64,000 nt of DNA from Anaeroplasma sp902783745. Lineage in GTDB: Bacteria; Bacillota_I; Bacilli_A; Acholeplasmatales; Anaeroplasmataceae. Made by a program: the position numbers and the translations under genes. This document shows, in pieces, positions 1 through 8,901 of the stretch (position 1 is the first letter of the stretch; each line of letters opens with the position of its first letter). The notes beneath the pieces are model-generated. The model was not told the DNA's origin. It worked only from the letters and a program-made list of their open reading frames with translations, and searched no databases. The stretch lies in assembly GCA_946617655.1 (NCBI GenBank), contig CAMOKL010000002.1, positions 124,001-188,000 on the forward strand, written 5' to 3'.

Positions 1-2
1 AT

Positions 3-359
3 GAATTTTTTTATAAGTCATTGATTTTAGATAAATTACATTTAAATGAAGGTATGTTTGCTGAAAACTATATCTCTCAAGCGTTGAAGAATAATGGAAA
101 AAAATTATTCTATTATGAAAAAAGAGATGAAAATACTCATAGAACTATAATTGAAATTGATTTTTTAACAATTCAAAATAGAAAAATAACTCCTTTAGAG
201 GTTAAATCTGGTGATGATATCACATTAAAATCAATTAAAAAGTTTAAAGATACATTTAAAAACACAGTTAATAATGGAATTGTATTATATGATGGGGATA
301 TAAAAATGGTTGATGATATTTTGTATTTACCATTATTTATGATTGATTATTTGAAATAA
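3..359 (+). CDS. ATP-binding protein, DUF4143 C-terminal domain (5' end outside window)
   Basis: The reading frame is open to the left edge, so this is the 3' part of a longer gene. A TTG at 21 is the first possible start but lies inside the domain. Residues such as NEGMFAENYISQAL, then EIDFLTIQ and ITPLEVKSG, match the nuclease-like DUF4143 domain that ends AAA_14-type ATPases. A complete relative lies at 56322-57683. The family is found in accessory regions and its job is not settled. The last 27 bases overlap the convergent RhuM-like gene, so the two ends may have been joined by a rearrangement. Confidence 0.75.
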   Translation, partial: EFFYKSLILDKLHLNEGMFAENYISQALKNNGKKLFYYEKRDENTHRTIIEIDFLTIQNRKITPLEVKSGDDITLKSIKKFKDTFKNTVNNGIVLYDGDIKMVDDILYLPLFMIDYLK

Positions 360-758
360 TGTAGCTTCTAATTGTAATATATTAGATTGATATGTCATAA
401 TTCTTTCAGTATTAATTGCATAGCCATTAATTAAGTATTGTTTTAATACTGAGTTAGCCCATTTTCTAAATTGTGTTCCTCGTTTTGAATTTACTCTATA
501 TCCTATGGCTAAAATCATATCTAAATTATAATAATTAATTGGTTTTGTGGTAATAGTATATAATTCGGTTTTTCCGAATTTTCTAACTACCACGTTTTCA
601 TCTAGTTCATACTTTAAAATATTTTTTATGTGTTCGTTGATTGTTGATTTGGCTTTTTCAAACAGTATTGCAATCTGATTTTGTGTTAACCATAATGTAT
701 CTTCTTCTGGAGATACATTTACATCTAAACTAAAATCATCATCTTCAAATTTTATCAA
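333..758 (-). CDS. RhuM-like protein, truncated
   Basis: The core resembles the RhuM (virulence protein) family: LWLTQNQIAILFEKAKSTIN followed by YNLDMILAIGYRVNSKRGTQ and FRKWANSVLKQYL. Family members are usually about 300 or more residues; this one stops at 141, soon after the conserved N-terminal domain. The only start is TTG at 758. The usual N-terminal stretch continues a few codons upstream (residues like KKYEL) without an ATG before a stop, so the start also looks damaged. It overlaps the convergent ATPase fragment by 27 bp. It is probably a decaying remnant; the family function is unknown beyond its link to accessory islands. Confidence 0.6.
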   Translation of the reverse strand: MIKFEDDDFSLDVNVSPEEDTLWLTQNQIAILFEKAKSTINEHIKNILKYELDENVVVRKFGKTELYTITTKPINYYNLDMILAIGYRVNSKRGTQFRKWANSVLKQYLINGYAINTERIMTYQSNILQLEATLFQIINHK

Positions 759-794
759 TTCGTATTTTTTTCTTAAATATTCATATTATTTTTC

Positions 795-840
795 TCAAAA
801 AAGCCTTACTGCATTTTTGCAATAAGGCTTAAATTTTTTT
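795..840 (-). terminator. intrinsic terminator after the glycosyltransferase gene
   Basis: The 8-bp stem AAGCCTTA/TAAGGCTT (801-808 with 823-830) has an inner TGC/GCA extension. It is followed by T-rich sequence on both strands, so it could work in both directions. It ends the argS-membrane protein-glycosyltransferase operon. Confidence 0.85.
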
Positions 841-907
841 GTTAAGTTGTATTATTAACTAATTAAAATAAAGCATTAATATTACCAACTTCTATAAAAA
901 CATTATT

Positions 908-2125
908 TTACTTCTTCTTTTTTTTATTTTCTCTTTGATAAATATCTATTGCTCTTTCATAAACTTTAATAGCTTTTTTAGCAAATTCTTCTTTTGTGAA
1001 ATTAACACTAGATTTATAGCAATTCTCTTTTATAGTAGGTAGATTATCTCTTATTTCATATGAATATTTTAACATATCAACTAATCCATCCATACCATCA
1101 AAGATAAATCCATTATATCTATCCTCAATAACACCCTTAATACATAAATCATTTTGTGCAACAACAGGAAGTCCTGATGCTAAAGCTTCGATATATGTTA
1201 AGCCTTGTGTTTCAGATTTAGAAGCATTTACAAATACATCTGCTAAATAATAATATTTTGGTATTTCTTTCCAATCAATCATACCAGCAAATATTACTTT
1301 ATCACCAATACCTAAACGTTCTGCCTGTTTTTTTAGATTATTTAATTCAGGACCATCTCCTACAATAAGTAATCTTGTATCATCGTTATTATGGAATGTT
1401 TTATCATATGCTTCAATTACATTATGAATATTCTTTTCTTTCGCAATTCTTCCAATAAATTCATATACAAATTTACCTTTAAGACCATATTTTTCTTTTA
1501 ATGAAGAAACCTCGTTTTGATCAATATTTTCTTTCGCAAATCTTGATAAATCAAGTCCTGTAGGAAGAATAACTATATTCTTCTTTTCAATACCATAATC
1601 CTTTAAATCAGGGATCATCTTTTCTGTTGGTAGAATAGTAATAGTTGAAGCCTTATATGTAGGCTTTGTAAATAAATGTCTCATAACCCAAACCCAGAAA
1701 TTATGTAACCATTTATCTGTTATTGGGAATAATGTACAAATATATTGTGTCCATGCAGTATGTACTGTATATACTACAGGAATATGTAATCTTTTTGATG
1801 CTTTTCTTGCAATTTTAGATATATTAAATTCTGAATTAATATGAATTACATCTAAATTATATTTTGATATTTCATCAACGAAATTAGAATCAGATAATGT
1901 ATATTTATAATCCTTTGCAGCTTTAAATGGGTATCTAATACCTGGGAAATTAATAACTCTTTTACCAGTAATTTCTGGATTATCTTCAGCGCCTTTTTCT
2001 ACATTACATGTAAAAATGTAGCATGTATGTCCCATAGCTTCAAGGGTTTCGTATAAATTTTTAATTGAAACGACCACACCACTAATTTGTGGATAATACT
2101 GGTCAGTAAATAAACCTATTTTCAT
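908..2125 (-). CDS. glycosyltransferase family 4, probable diacylglycerol glucosyltransferase
   Basis: A GT-B fold enzyme of 405 residues. The N-terminus MKIGLFTDQYYPQISGVV and the segment PVVYTVHTAWTQY are typical of Bacillota and mollicute alpha-glucosyl/galactosyl-diacylglycerol synthases. The donor-site motif SETQGLTYIEALASG (E-x7-E) is near residue 305-320. The C-terminus is lysine-rich, which suits binding to an anionic membrane. The start is the ATG at 2125 with AAGGAG upstream. It follows a flippase-like membrane protein gene and argS in one operon, which supports a role in membrane glycolipid synthesis. The exact sugar and acceptor cannot be read from sequence. Confidence 0.82.
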   Translation of the reverse strand: MKIGLFTDQYYPQISGVVVSIKNLYETLEAMGHTCYIFTCNVEKGAEDNPEITGKRVINFPGIRYPFKAAKDYKYTLSDSNFVDEISKYNLDVIHINSEFNISKIARKASKRLHIPVVYTVHTAWTQYICTLFPITDKWLHNFWVWVMRHLFTKPTYKASTITILPTEKMIPDLKDYGIEKKNIVILPTGLDLSRFAKENIDQNEVSSLKEKYGLKGKFVYEFIGRIAKEKNIHNVIEAYDKTFHNNDDTRLLIVGDGPELNNLKKQAERLGIGDKVIFAGMIDWKEIPKYYYLADVFVNASKSETQGLTYIEALASGLPVVAQNDLCIKGVIEDRYNGFIFDGMDGLVDMLKYSYEIRDNLPTIKENCYKSSVNFTKEEFAKKAIKVYERAIDIYQRENKKKKK

Positions 2126-2194
2126 TAAAAATTACTCCTTACAAACTCAATTCTATATTATTATATCATTTTTATATAAAATGATAAAACATAT

Positions 2195-3316
2195 TTATAT
2201 ACTTTCTTTTTCAATTTCTATTTCATTACTATCTAATAATTTATCTTTTAAATCCTTATCAGGTGTTGTAACCTCAAACATTATATAATCGAATAATCCA
2301 TATCCAATCATAAAATAATATGTAAAGAATCTCCAAACAAGCATACCTGCTGTTGCAATAGTATCTATATCCATATTTGTTTCTAAATTAACTCCATCAG
2401 TATTTGGAATTAATGACTTAAATAGAATTAAGAATACTAATTCTGCACCACCTGATGCGCCAGGTAGTGGTACCCAAATTGTTGTAGTTAAGCAGAATGA
2501 AGTTAAAGCAAAGCAATATAAGAAATTCTCCATAGATATTTCTACTGCAAATACTCTAAATCCAACAAAAGGAATAACATAATAAATAATATTTGCTAAA
2601 ACCTTTGTTAATAAGCAGATTAACCATATATGGATATTATGTCCCATTTCTTTAAATGCAGATTGCATTTCATTAACATATTTAGTTACGTCTTCTGTTT
2701 TATCTCCAACAAGCTTATTTATAAACTTGATTTTACATATGCCATTAATTAATCCAATTAATGCACGACCAAATAATTTAGATGTACCAATTAATATTAA
2801 TAAAATCATTATTAGCATATTAATACTAAAGCCAACTACTAAGAATATGATAAAATTATCAATACTTGAATATAGTCTATTAAAATACATAATAACGCAA
2901 AATATAGAAACAATATTAAGTGATATTTGGTATGCAACGAAATTAAGTAATAATTGAGATGTTGAATCTGATAATGTTACATTACATCTTTTTAAAGCGT
3001 ATGCCTGAAATGGCTGTCCGCCAGTTGAAAATGGTGTAATTGAATTAAAAAAGAACTCAGAACCGCTAATAAAATATAATTTCAAGAACGGAATATCTTT
3101 ATATTTTCTTTTAACTAAAATAACTAAAGATAATTTATATATAAATGCATAAAGTAGTATTAATGCAATGCATAATAAAAACCAAAGAATATTAAAATGC
3201 TCTTGGAATATCTTAATAATATTTCCAATATTACCAAGTGATACTAAAACTATTATTAATACAATTAGTATTGCAATTACAAAAATTGACCATCTTACAA
3301 TTTTCTTTTTTGACAT
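2195..3316 (-). CDS. UPF0104 / LPG-synthase transmembrane-domain protein (flippase-like)
   Basis: A polytopic membrane protein of 373 residues with about eight hydrophobic segments. It matches the lysylphosphatidylglycerol synthase transmembrane region family (YbhN/AglD-like), with the conserved segment NSITPFSTGGQPFQAYALKR and a later PLPGASGGAELVF. There is no aminoacyl-transferase domain as in MprF, so it is the membrane half only. Related proteins are thought to move or handle lipids and glycolipids. It starts 4 bp after the argS stop codon and is followed by the glycolipid glycosyltransferase, so the pair probably works together on membrane lipids. Confidence 0.8.
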   Translation of the reverse strand: MSKKKIVRWSIFVIAILIVLIIVLVSLGNIGNIIKIFQEHFNILWFLLCIALILLYAFIYKLSLVILVKRKYKDIPFLKLYFISGSEFFFNSITPFSTGGQPFQAYALKRCNVTLSDSTSQLLLNFVAYQISLNIVSIFCVIMYFNRLYSSIDNFIIFLVVGFSINMLIMILLILIGTSKLFGRALIGLINGICKIKFINKLVGDKTEDVTKYVNEMQSAFKEMGHNIHIWLICLLTKVLANIIYYVIPFVGFRVFAVEISMENFLYCFALTSFCLTTTIWVPLPGASGGAELVFLILFKSLIPNTDGVNLETNMDIDTIATAGMLVWRFFTYYFMIGYGLFDYIMFEVTTPDKDLKDKLLDSNEIEIEKESI

Positions 3317-3320
3317 AATA

Positions 3321-5021
3321 CTACATTTCCTCTAAGTATTTAATTCCTAATAATCTTAAACCTTCATTTAATACAACTCTTACGCTATATGCTAATAAGA
3401 AATTAGTATTTCTTGTCTTTTCATCTTCTACATTAATCTTTTCTAATGAATAGAATTTATTAAAGCTTGATGCTAAATTTAATAAATATTTTGCAACAAT
3501 TGATGGTGCATATTCTTTTGCAGCATCCTCAATTTGTGATTTAAATTCACCAACTAGCTTTACTAATTCAAAATAATGAGGCTTATCAAATAAAGTTTCA
3601 TCAATATTATTTGGATCAAATGTCTTATCTTTTAAGATAGATGCAATTCTAACACCTGTATATTGTAGATATGGGCCTGTTTGTCCTTCGAATTTAACTG
3701 CGTTTTCAATGTTAAATTCAATATCTAATCCTCTAAAGTTCTTTAAGTCAGCAAATACTACAGCAGCAAGACCAACATTCTTTGCAATTTCTTCTTTATT
3801 CTTAATATTAGGATTCTTTTCTGTAACCTGCTTCATTGCAAGGTTAATTGCATCAGTTAATACATCGTATAATAATACAACATTACCTTTTCTTGTTGAT
3901 GCCTTTTTACCATTTGTTAAATAAAGACCGAATCCTACATGATGGATATTATCAGAAAAATCATATCCCATCTTAGATACTAATCTCTTTAATTGATCAA
4001 AATGAAGCTTTTGTTCATTTCCTACAACATATAAAATATCATCAAATTTGTATTCTTTTTTTCTATAGAATACTGCGGCTAAATCTCTTGTAATATATAA
4101 AGAACCACCATCGCTTCTCTTTATTAATGCAGGTGGCATATCATCACCTAAATCAACAATTTTAGCGCCTTGGTCTTCTTTTAATAAATTCTTATCTTCT
4201 AATTCCTTTACAATAGGATCCATCTTATCATTATAGAATGCTTCACCATTATAAGAATCAAATGAAACATCTAATAAATCATAGATTTGTTGAGATTCCT
4301 TTAAAGATTCTTCTCTAATCCATTTCCATAAATCTAAATATTCTGGATTTTTTAATTCCATTTGACGGAATGCTTCTCTTGCCTTATCTTCTAAAGATGG
4401 ATCATTTAAAGCTTCTTGATGAAATTTAACATATAACTTATTTAATTGATTTATAGGATCCTTTTTAATAGCATCGATGTCGCCCCACATTTTATATGCA
4501 ACAATCATCTTACCAAACTGTGTACCCCAGTCTCCTAAATAATTAATAGAATAAGTATTATAACCACACTTCTTTAAAATAAGTTTTAAAGAATTACCAA
4601 TCATAGTTGAACGTAAATGTCCAATAGAAAATGACTTTGCAATATTTGGTGAAGAATAATCTAATGTAACATTCTTATTATCACCTATATGGCTTAATCC
4701 ATAGTTTTCTTTTGATGCATATACTTCTTTTAATATCTTATTTGAAACTGCCTTTTTATCAACAAAAACATTAATAAATGGTCCTGTTGGATTAATAGAT
4801 TCTAATGGTAGATTAAATGACTTAATAGCTGATACAGCTTCATCTACTACTTCTGGCATTTGACGTTTTAATGTTTTTACAACTAAAAACATAGGTACTG
4901 AAATATCACCTAAAGTTGCTTTCTTAGGCTCTTCAACTACTATATTAATTTCAGTATCATATTTTTCTTTATAATAAGATACTAATTTATTTTTTAATTC
5001 CTGCTTAATTTCTTCAATCAT
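3321..5021 (-). CDS. argS: arginyl-tRNA synthetase
   Basis: A class I aminoacyl-tRNA synthetase of 566 residues, a normal length. The HIGH-type motif is in SFSIGHLRSTMIGNSL (about residues 131-146), the KMSKS-like loop is in KKASTRKGNVVLLYD, and the N-terminal Add-1 domain and C-terminal DALR anticodon-binding domain (FNKFYSLEKINV) are present. It charges tRNA-Arg in the cytoplasm. It is the first gene of an operon with the UPF0104 protein and the glycosyltransferase. A terminator at 5041-5065 separates it from the upstream gene. Confidence 0.98.
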   Translation of the reverse strand: MIEEIKQELKNKLVSYYKEKYDTEINIVVEEPKKATLGDISVPMFLVVKTLKRQMPEVVDEAVSAIKSFNLPLESINPTGPFINVFVDKKAVSNKILKEVYASKENYGLSHIGDNKNVTLDYSSPNIAKSFSIGHLRSTMIGNSLKLILKKCGYNTYSINYLGDWGTQFGKMIVAYKMWGDIDAIKKDPINQLNKLYVKFHQEALNDPSLEDKAREAFRQMELKNPEYLDLWKWIREESLKESQQIYDLLDVSFDSYNGEAFYNDKMDPIVKELEDKNLLKEDQGAKIVDLGDDMPPALIKRSDGGSLYITRDLAAVFYRKKEYKFDDILYVVGNEQKLHFDQLKRLVSKMGYDFSDNIHHVGFGLYLTNGKKASTRKGNVVLLYDVLTDAINLAMKQVTEKNPNIKNKEEIAKNVGLAAVVFADLKNFRGLDIEFNIENAVKFEGQTGPYLQYTGVRIASILKDKTFDPNNIDETLFDKPHYFELVKLVGEFKSQIEDAAKEYAPSIVAKYLLNLASSFNKFYSLEKINVEDEKTRNTNFLLAYSVRVVLNEGLRLLGIKYLEEM

Positions 5022-5040
5022 ATAAATCCTCCTATATATA

Positions 5041-5065
5041 CAAAAACTGAGATTAAATCTCAGTT
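5041..5065 (-). terminator. intrinsic terminator after the thioredoxin-like gene
   Basis: AACTGAGA/TCTCAGTT stem (5045-5052 with 5058-5065), then a T run on the minus strand. It lies 16 bp beyond the stop codon of the 5081-5797 gene and just upstream of argS. Confidence 0.85.
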
Positions 5066-5080
5066 CTTAATTAGCTATTA

Positions 5081-5797
5081 TTATGCTTTTGAATCAGTTG
5101 TAGTTGGTGTTACATTTTTAACATCAGCTTCTTCAGAAATTTGATAGCTAAATGCTTTAGAAATGTAATTTGACCAAGAGTATTGAGTAGAATCTGCTTC
5201 GTAAGCTTGAGAGTTAAAAATTAACTGATCATTCTTAAATACTAATAATGCTGGATATTTTTCTAAGTCAATATCATATGAAGTCTTTAATCCGGCTTCA
5301 CCAGAATCTGCAACATTATCATTAATCTTGCGTTCCATAGCTTCAATCTTTTCATGATATTCATAAGTTTCATCATAAGCATTCTTATCTGAATTAGCTG
5401 CAATCACGAAATCTGCAGTCATTAAATAAACTGTTTGAACATAATCATTATCATATACCTTAGATGCTATAGCTGATAAATTTTGTAATGTTGTACCATT
5501 ATCTAAGGCACCATATAATACATATGTATAACCATTATTCTTTTTCTTTTTTGCTAATTCATCTAATGAAATATATTTATAGCATTGAGTATCTTCAGAT
5601 AGCTGACTATATTCAGTACTATTATTTGAATTATAAGTTGCAATAGCTGTATTTAATTCTGATAATAATTTATTTTGTGCAGTAGGTAAGTTTACAATAA
5701 TTGCAACAACAATTAAAACAACAATACCTGCAATTAAGAAAATCAATTCTTTAGTCCAATGAAATTTTTTATTTTTTCTTCTACTTTTTGATGCCAT
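5081..5797 (-). CDS. membrane-anchored protein of unknown function, possibly thioredoxin-like
   Basis: 238 residues. A basic N-terminus (KSRRKNKKFHW) is followed by one membrane segment (LIFLIAGIVVLIVVAIIV, about 18-36) and an extracytoplasmic domain. The pattern YVLYGALDNGTT...VYLMTADFVIAAN...PALLVFKNDQLIF resembles the strand order of thioredoxin-fold proteins, but there is no CxxC, and the only Cys is at the start of the domain. It is transcribed alone, with its own terminator, and diverges from glgA. The family is not recognised; the fold is a guess. Confidence 0.55.
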   Translation of the reverse strand: MASKSRRKNKKFHWTKELIFLIAGIVVLIVVAIIVNLPTAQNKLLSELNTAIATYNSNNSTEYSQLSEDTQCYKYISLDELAKKKKNNGYTYVLYGALDNGTTLQNLSAIASKVYDNDYVQTVYLMTADFVIAANSDKNAYDETYEYHEKIEAMERKINDNVADSGEAGLKTSYDIDLEKYPALLVFKNDQLIFNSQAYEADSTQYSWSNYISKAFSYQISEEADVKNVTPTTTDSKA

Positions 5798-5969
5798 ATA
5801 TTATAATACTCCTTCAAGTAAAACAATTTATTATTTAAAATATCTATTTTATTATATCAAAATTAGACCTCCATATCAACAACAAATTTTATATAAAAGA
5901 AGCTCTAAAAATATATAAAAATCACAATCAAAAATATGAAAATTTTTTCATTATTTAAGCCTAGTGCCC

Positions 5970-5998
5970 TTGTTATAGCACCATTTTTAATGTATAAT
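5970..5998 (+). promoter_or_regulatory. sigma-A promoter of glgA-glgC
   Basis: -35 TTGTTA (5970-5975), exact 17-bp spacer, -10 TATAAT (5993-5998), 48 bp upstream of the glgA start codon. Confidence 0.8.
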
Positions 5999-6046
5999 AA
6001 TTGTATATAAAACAGTTTATTTAAAAAATAAATGAGGTGAGAAGTT

Positions 6047-7471
6047 ATGAAAGTGTTAATTTGTGCAAGCGAAGGTGCACCTTTTGTTAAAACAGGTGGA
6101 CTAGCTGATGTTATAGGGGCATTACCTATTGCGTTAAAAAACAATGGTATAGATGTTAGAGTAATGTTACCTTATTATAAGAAGATTAAAGAAGCTAACA
6201 CTGCAAAATATGTAGGTTATGCTTATGTTAGAATAGGTTCTTCATCAGAATACGTAGGTGTATTTCATGAAAAATCTAAGGATGATATAGATTATTATTT
6301 TATTGATTCTGATAGATATTTTTATAGAGATAGACCTTATGGATATGGGGATGATGGTGAAAGATTCGCATTCTTCGATTTTGCTGTATTAGAAGCTATA
6401 AAGGTAATTGATTTCTTACCTGATGTTATACATTGTAATGATTGGCAAACAGGTCTTATTCCTTATATATTAAAATCTAATTATTATGAGCATAAGGAAT
6501 TTGCAAAAATTAAAACTGTATATTCAATTCACAATATCCAATATCAAGGAAACTTCCCTATGGATATTATGAATATATTATTTATGCCTTATTCTTCTTC
6601 TTTAGAATTTGGTGGTCAAATAAACTTTATGAAAGCTGCAATTATGGAATCTAATGCCATAACAACAGTTTCACCAACATATAAAGATGAAGTGTTAACT
6701 GATCAATATGGTTATGGATTAAATAATATACTAGGATTAAGATATTTTGATTTCCATGGTATCATTAATGGTATAGATAATATTAAATATAACCCTCAAA
6801 CAGATAAAAACTTGTATAAGACTTATACTATAAGAACTCATAAGTCTGGTAAGCTTGCAAACAAGCTAGAATTATATAAAGAATTTGATTTAGAGGATAA
6901 TGATGGACCATTACTTGGATTAGTATCAAGATTAGTAGATCAAAAGGGTATTGATCTATTAATGCCTGTGTTAGATGATGTATTTAAATACAGTAATGCT
7001 AACTTATTTGTTTTAGGCTCAGGGGACGAAAGATATGAAAATTTCTTTAAGAGTCTAGAAGCAAGATACCCAAGAAGAGTTAGAACATACATAGGATATT
7101 CTGATTCTGTTGCACAAAAGGTTTATGCAGCATCAGATTTATTCTTAATGCCATCTAAATTTGAACCATGTGGTTTAGGTCAAATGATTGCGATGCGTTA
7201 TGGTTCTTTACCTATTGTAAGAGAGACTGGTGGATTAAAGGATTCAGTACTACCATATAATAAATATACTAAGAGTGGTACAGGATTCACATTTACATAT
7301 TTCATTCCAAACGACCTTAAGGAAGTTATTTGGTTAGCTATTAATTTATATAATGACAACAAAGATGACTTTGAAGCATTAATAAAGAACGCTATGAATA
7401 TGAACTATAGCTGGGATAAATCAGCTTTAGAATATATTGACTTATATCAATTTGTAATTGATAACAAATAG
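6047..7471 (+). CDS. glgA: glycogen synthase (ADP-glucose)
   Basis: A GT5 enzyme of 474 residues that adds glucose from ADP-glucose to a growing alpha-1,4-glucan. The N-terminal ADP-glucose loop KTGGLADVIGALP (residues 15-27) and the C-terminal motif PSKFEPCGLGQMIAMRYG are intact. The ATG at 6047 follows GAGGTGAG. It is the first gene of a two-gene operon with glgC, with a good promoter at 5970. No branching enzyme or phosphorylase is in the window. Confidence 0.96.
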   Translation: MKVLICASEGAPFVKTGGLADVIGALPIALKNNGIDVRVMLPYYKKIKEANTAKYVGYAYVRIGSSSEYVGVFHEKSKDDIDYYFIDSDRYFYRDRPYGYGDDGERFAFFDFAVLEAIKVIDFLPDVIHCNDWQTGLIPYILKSNYYEHKEFAKIKTVYSIHNIQYQGNFPMDIMNILFMPYSSSLEFGGQINFMKAAIMESNAITTVSPTYKDEVLTDQYGYGLNNILGLRYFDFHGIINGIDNIKYNPQTDKNLYKTYTIRTHKSGKLANKLELYKEFDLEDNDGPLLGLVSRLVDQKGIDLLMPVLDDVFKYSNANLFVLGSGDERYENFFKSLEARYPRRVRTYIGYSDSVAQKVYAASDLFLMPSKFEPCGLGQMIAMRYGSLPIVRETGGLKDSVLPYNKYTKSGTGFTFTYFIPNDLKEVIWLAINLYNDNKDDFEALIKNAMNMNYSWDKSALEYIDLYQFVIDNK

Positions 7472-7481
7472 GGAGGATTTT

Positions 7482-8726
7482 ATGGAGACATTAGCATTAA
7501 TTCTTGCAGGTGGTAGAGGTTCTAGATTAGATATTCTATCAGAAAAAAGAAGTAAACCTGCAGTACCATTTGGTGGCAAATTCAGAATTATTGATTTTGC
7601 ATTATCAAATTGTACAAACTCTGGTATATTCCAGATTGGTATTTTAACTCAATACCTACCATTATCATTAAATGAACATATTGGCGTTGGTAAGCCTTGG
7701 GATTTAGATAGACGTGATTCTTTTGTAACACTTCTTCAGCCATCTAATTCATGGTATATGGGTACTGCAGACGCAGTAAGAAAAAACCTTGAATTCGTTA
7801 AGCGTTATGCATCTGAATATGTGTTAATCCTATCTGGTGACCATATTTATAAAATGGATTATAGAAAGCTTATTGAACAGCATAAAAACACTGGCGCAGA
7901 TCTTACTATCGCATGTAAGATTGTACCAATTGAGGAAGCATCAAGATTTGGTATATTAGAGGCTGATGAAACATTAAGAATTAACAAATTCGTAGAAAAG
8001 CCTCAACAGCCTAAATCAAATAAAGCTTCTATGGGTATTTATGTATTCTCAACTAAAGCTTTAATTGAACAGTTAGAAAATAATGATGATATTGAAGACC
8101 TAGACTTTGGTCGTGATATCATTCCTCATATGATTAAAGATAAAAAAGTTTATGCATATGAATATTATGATTATTGGAAGGATGTAGGAACATATGATTC
8201 TTACTTAGAAGCTAACCTAGAATTATGCCATGATTCTTCTTTAGATCTATACGATCCTAATTGGAAGATTTATACTAAATCAGAAGATTTACCACCAGTT
8301 AAATTTGGTGATAAAGCAAAAGTAACCACTTCTTTAATTTCAAATGGTTCAAAGATTTATGGTACTGTAGATGAATCTGTATTATCACCTGGTGTTATTG
8401 TAGGTGAGGGTTCTATCGTTAAGCATTCAGTTATCTTAAATGATGTTGTAATTGGTAAAAACTGCATAATTGAAGATACAATTATTGATAAAAATACAGT
8501 AATTGGTGATAATTCAATTATAGGTAAGGGTGATAAATCTATTCCAAATAAAGATAAACCAAAACTTCTTTCAAGTGGTTTAAATGTTATTGGAAAGAAA
8601 TTAATCCTACCTGAAGGTTTAGTTGTTGAAAGAAACGTAAGAATCTTCTCTTCACCAAACCCAACTGAAATATCTGATAAGCTAATTCCTGCAGGTACAA
8701 CAATTAATTCAGCAAAGAAAAAGTAA
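7482..8726 (+). CDS. glgC: glucose-1-phosphate adenylyltransferase
   Basis: Makes ADP-glucose from glucose-1-phosphate and ATP for GlgA. 414 residues. The nucleotidyltransferase signature LALILAGGRGSRLD and KPAVPFGGKFRIIDFALSN are at the N-terminus, and YEYYDYWKDVGTYDSYLEAN marks the catalytic end. Hexapeptide left-handed helix repeats (VIVGEGSIVKHSVI) fill the C-terminus. The ATG at 7482 is preferred over an upstream in-frame TTG because GGGAGG lies 6 bp before it. It starts 10 bp after the glgA stop. Confidence 0.96.
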   Translation: METLALILAGGRGSRLDILSEKRSKPAVPFGGKFRIIDFALSNCTNSGIFQIGILTQYLPLSLNEHIGVGKPWDLDRRDSFVTLLQPSNSWYMGTADAVRKNLEFVKRYASEYVLILSGDHIYKMDYRKLIEQHKNTGADLTIACKIVPIEEASRFGILEADETLRINKFVEKPQQPKSNKASMGIYVFSTKALIEQLENNDDIEDLDFGRDIIPHMIKDKKVYAYEYYDYWKDVGTYDSYLEANLELCHDSSLDLYDPNWKIYTKSEDLPPVKFGDKAKVTTSLISNGSKIYGTVDESVLSPGVIVGEGSIVKHSVILNDVVIGKNCIIEDTIIDKNTVIGDNSIIGKGDKSIPNKDKPKLLSSGLNVIGKKLILPEGLVVERNVRIFSSPNPTEISDKLIPAGTTINSAKKK

Positions 8727-8730
8727 AAAT

Positions 8731-8765
8731 ACTGCCACTACTTTAGTAGTGGCATATTTCTTTTA
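8731..8765 (+). terminator. intrinsic terminator of glgA-glgC
   Basis: Perfect 9-bp stem TGCCACTAC/GTAGTGGCA (8733-8741 with 8746-8754), loop TTTA, then a T-rich tail. Confidence 0.93.
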
Positions 8766-8811
8766 TATTAATAATTCTAAAAATTATTGGTTTTAAAATA
8801 TATTTATAGCA

Positions 8812-8868
8812 TTTAAAAAGAGTGTATCGTTATAGGCATTTTTCCTGTATCAATACACTCATTTTTTT
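8812..8868 (-). terminator. terminator after the DEAD-box helicase gene, probably bidirectional
   Basis: GAGTGTAT/ATACACTC arms (8820-8827 with 8853-8860) with T runs on both sides. It lies between the convergent glgC and helicase genes. Confidence 0.75.
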
Positions 8869-8901
8869 ATAGACTTAAATCTTAATATTCAAGTATCTTT
8901 A

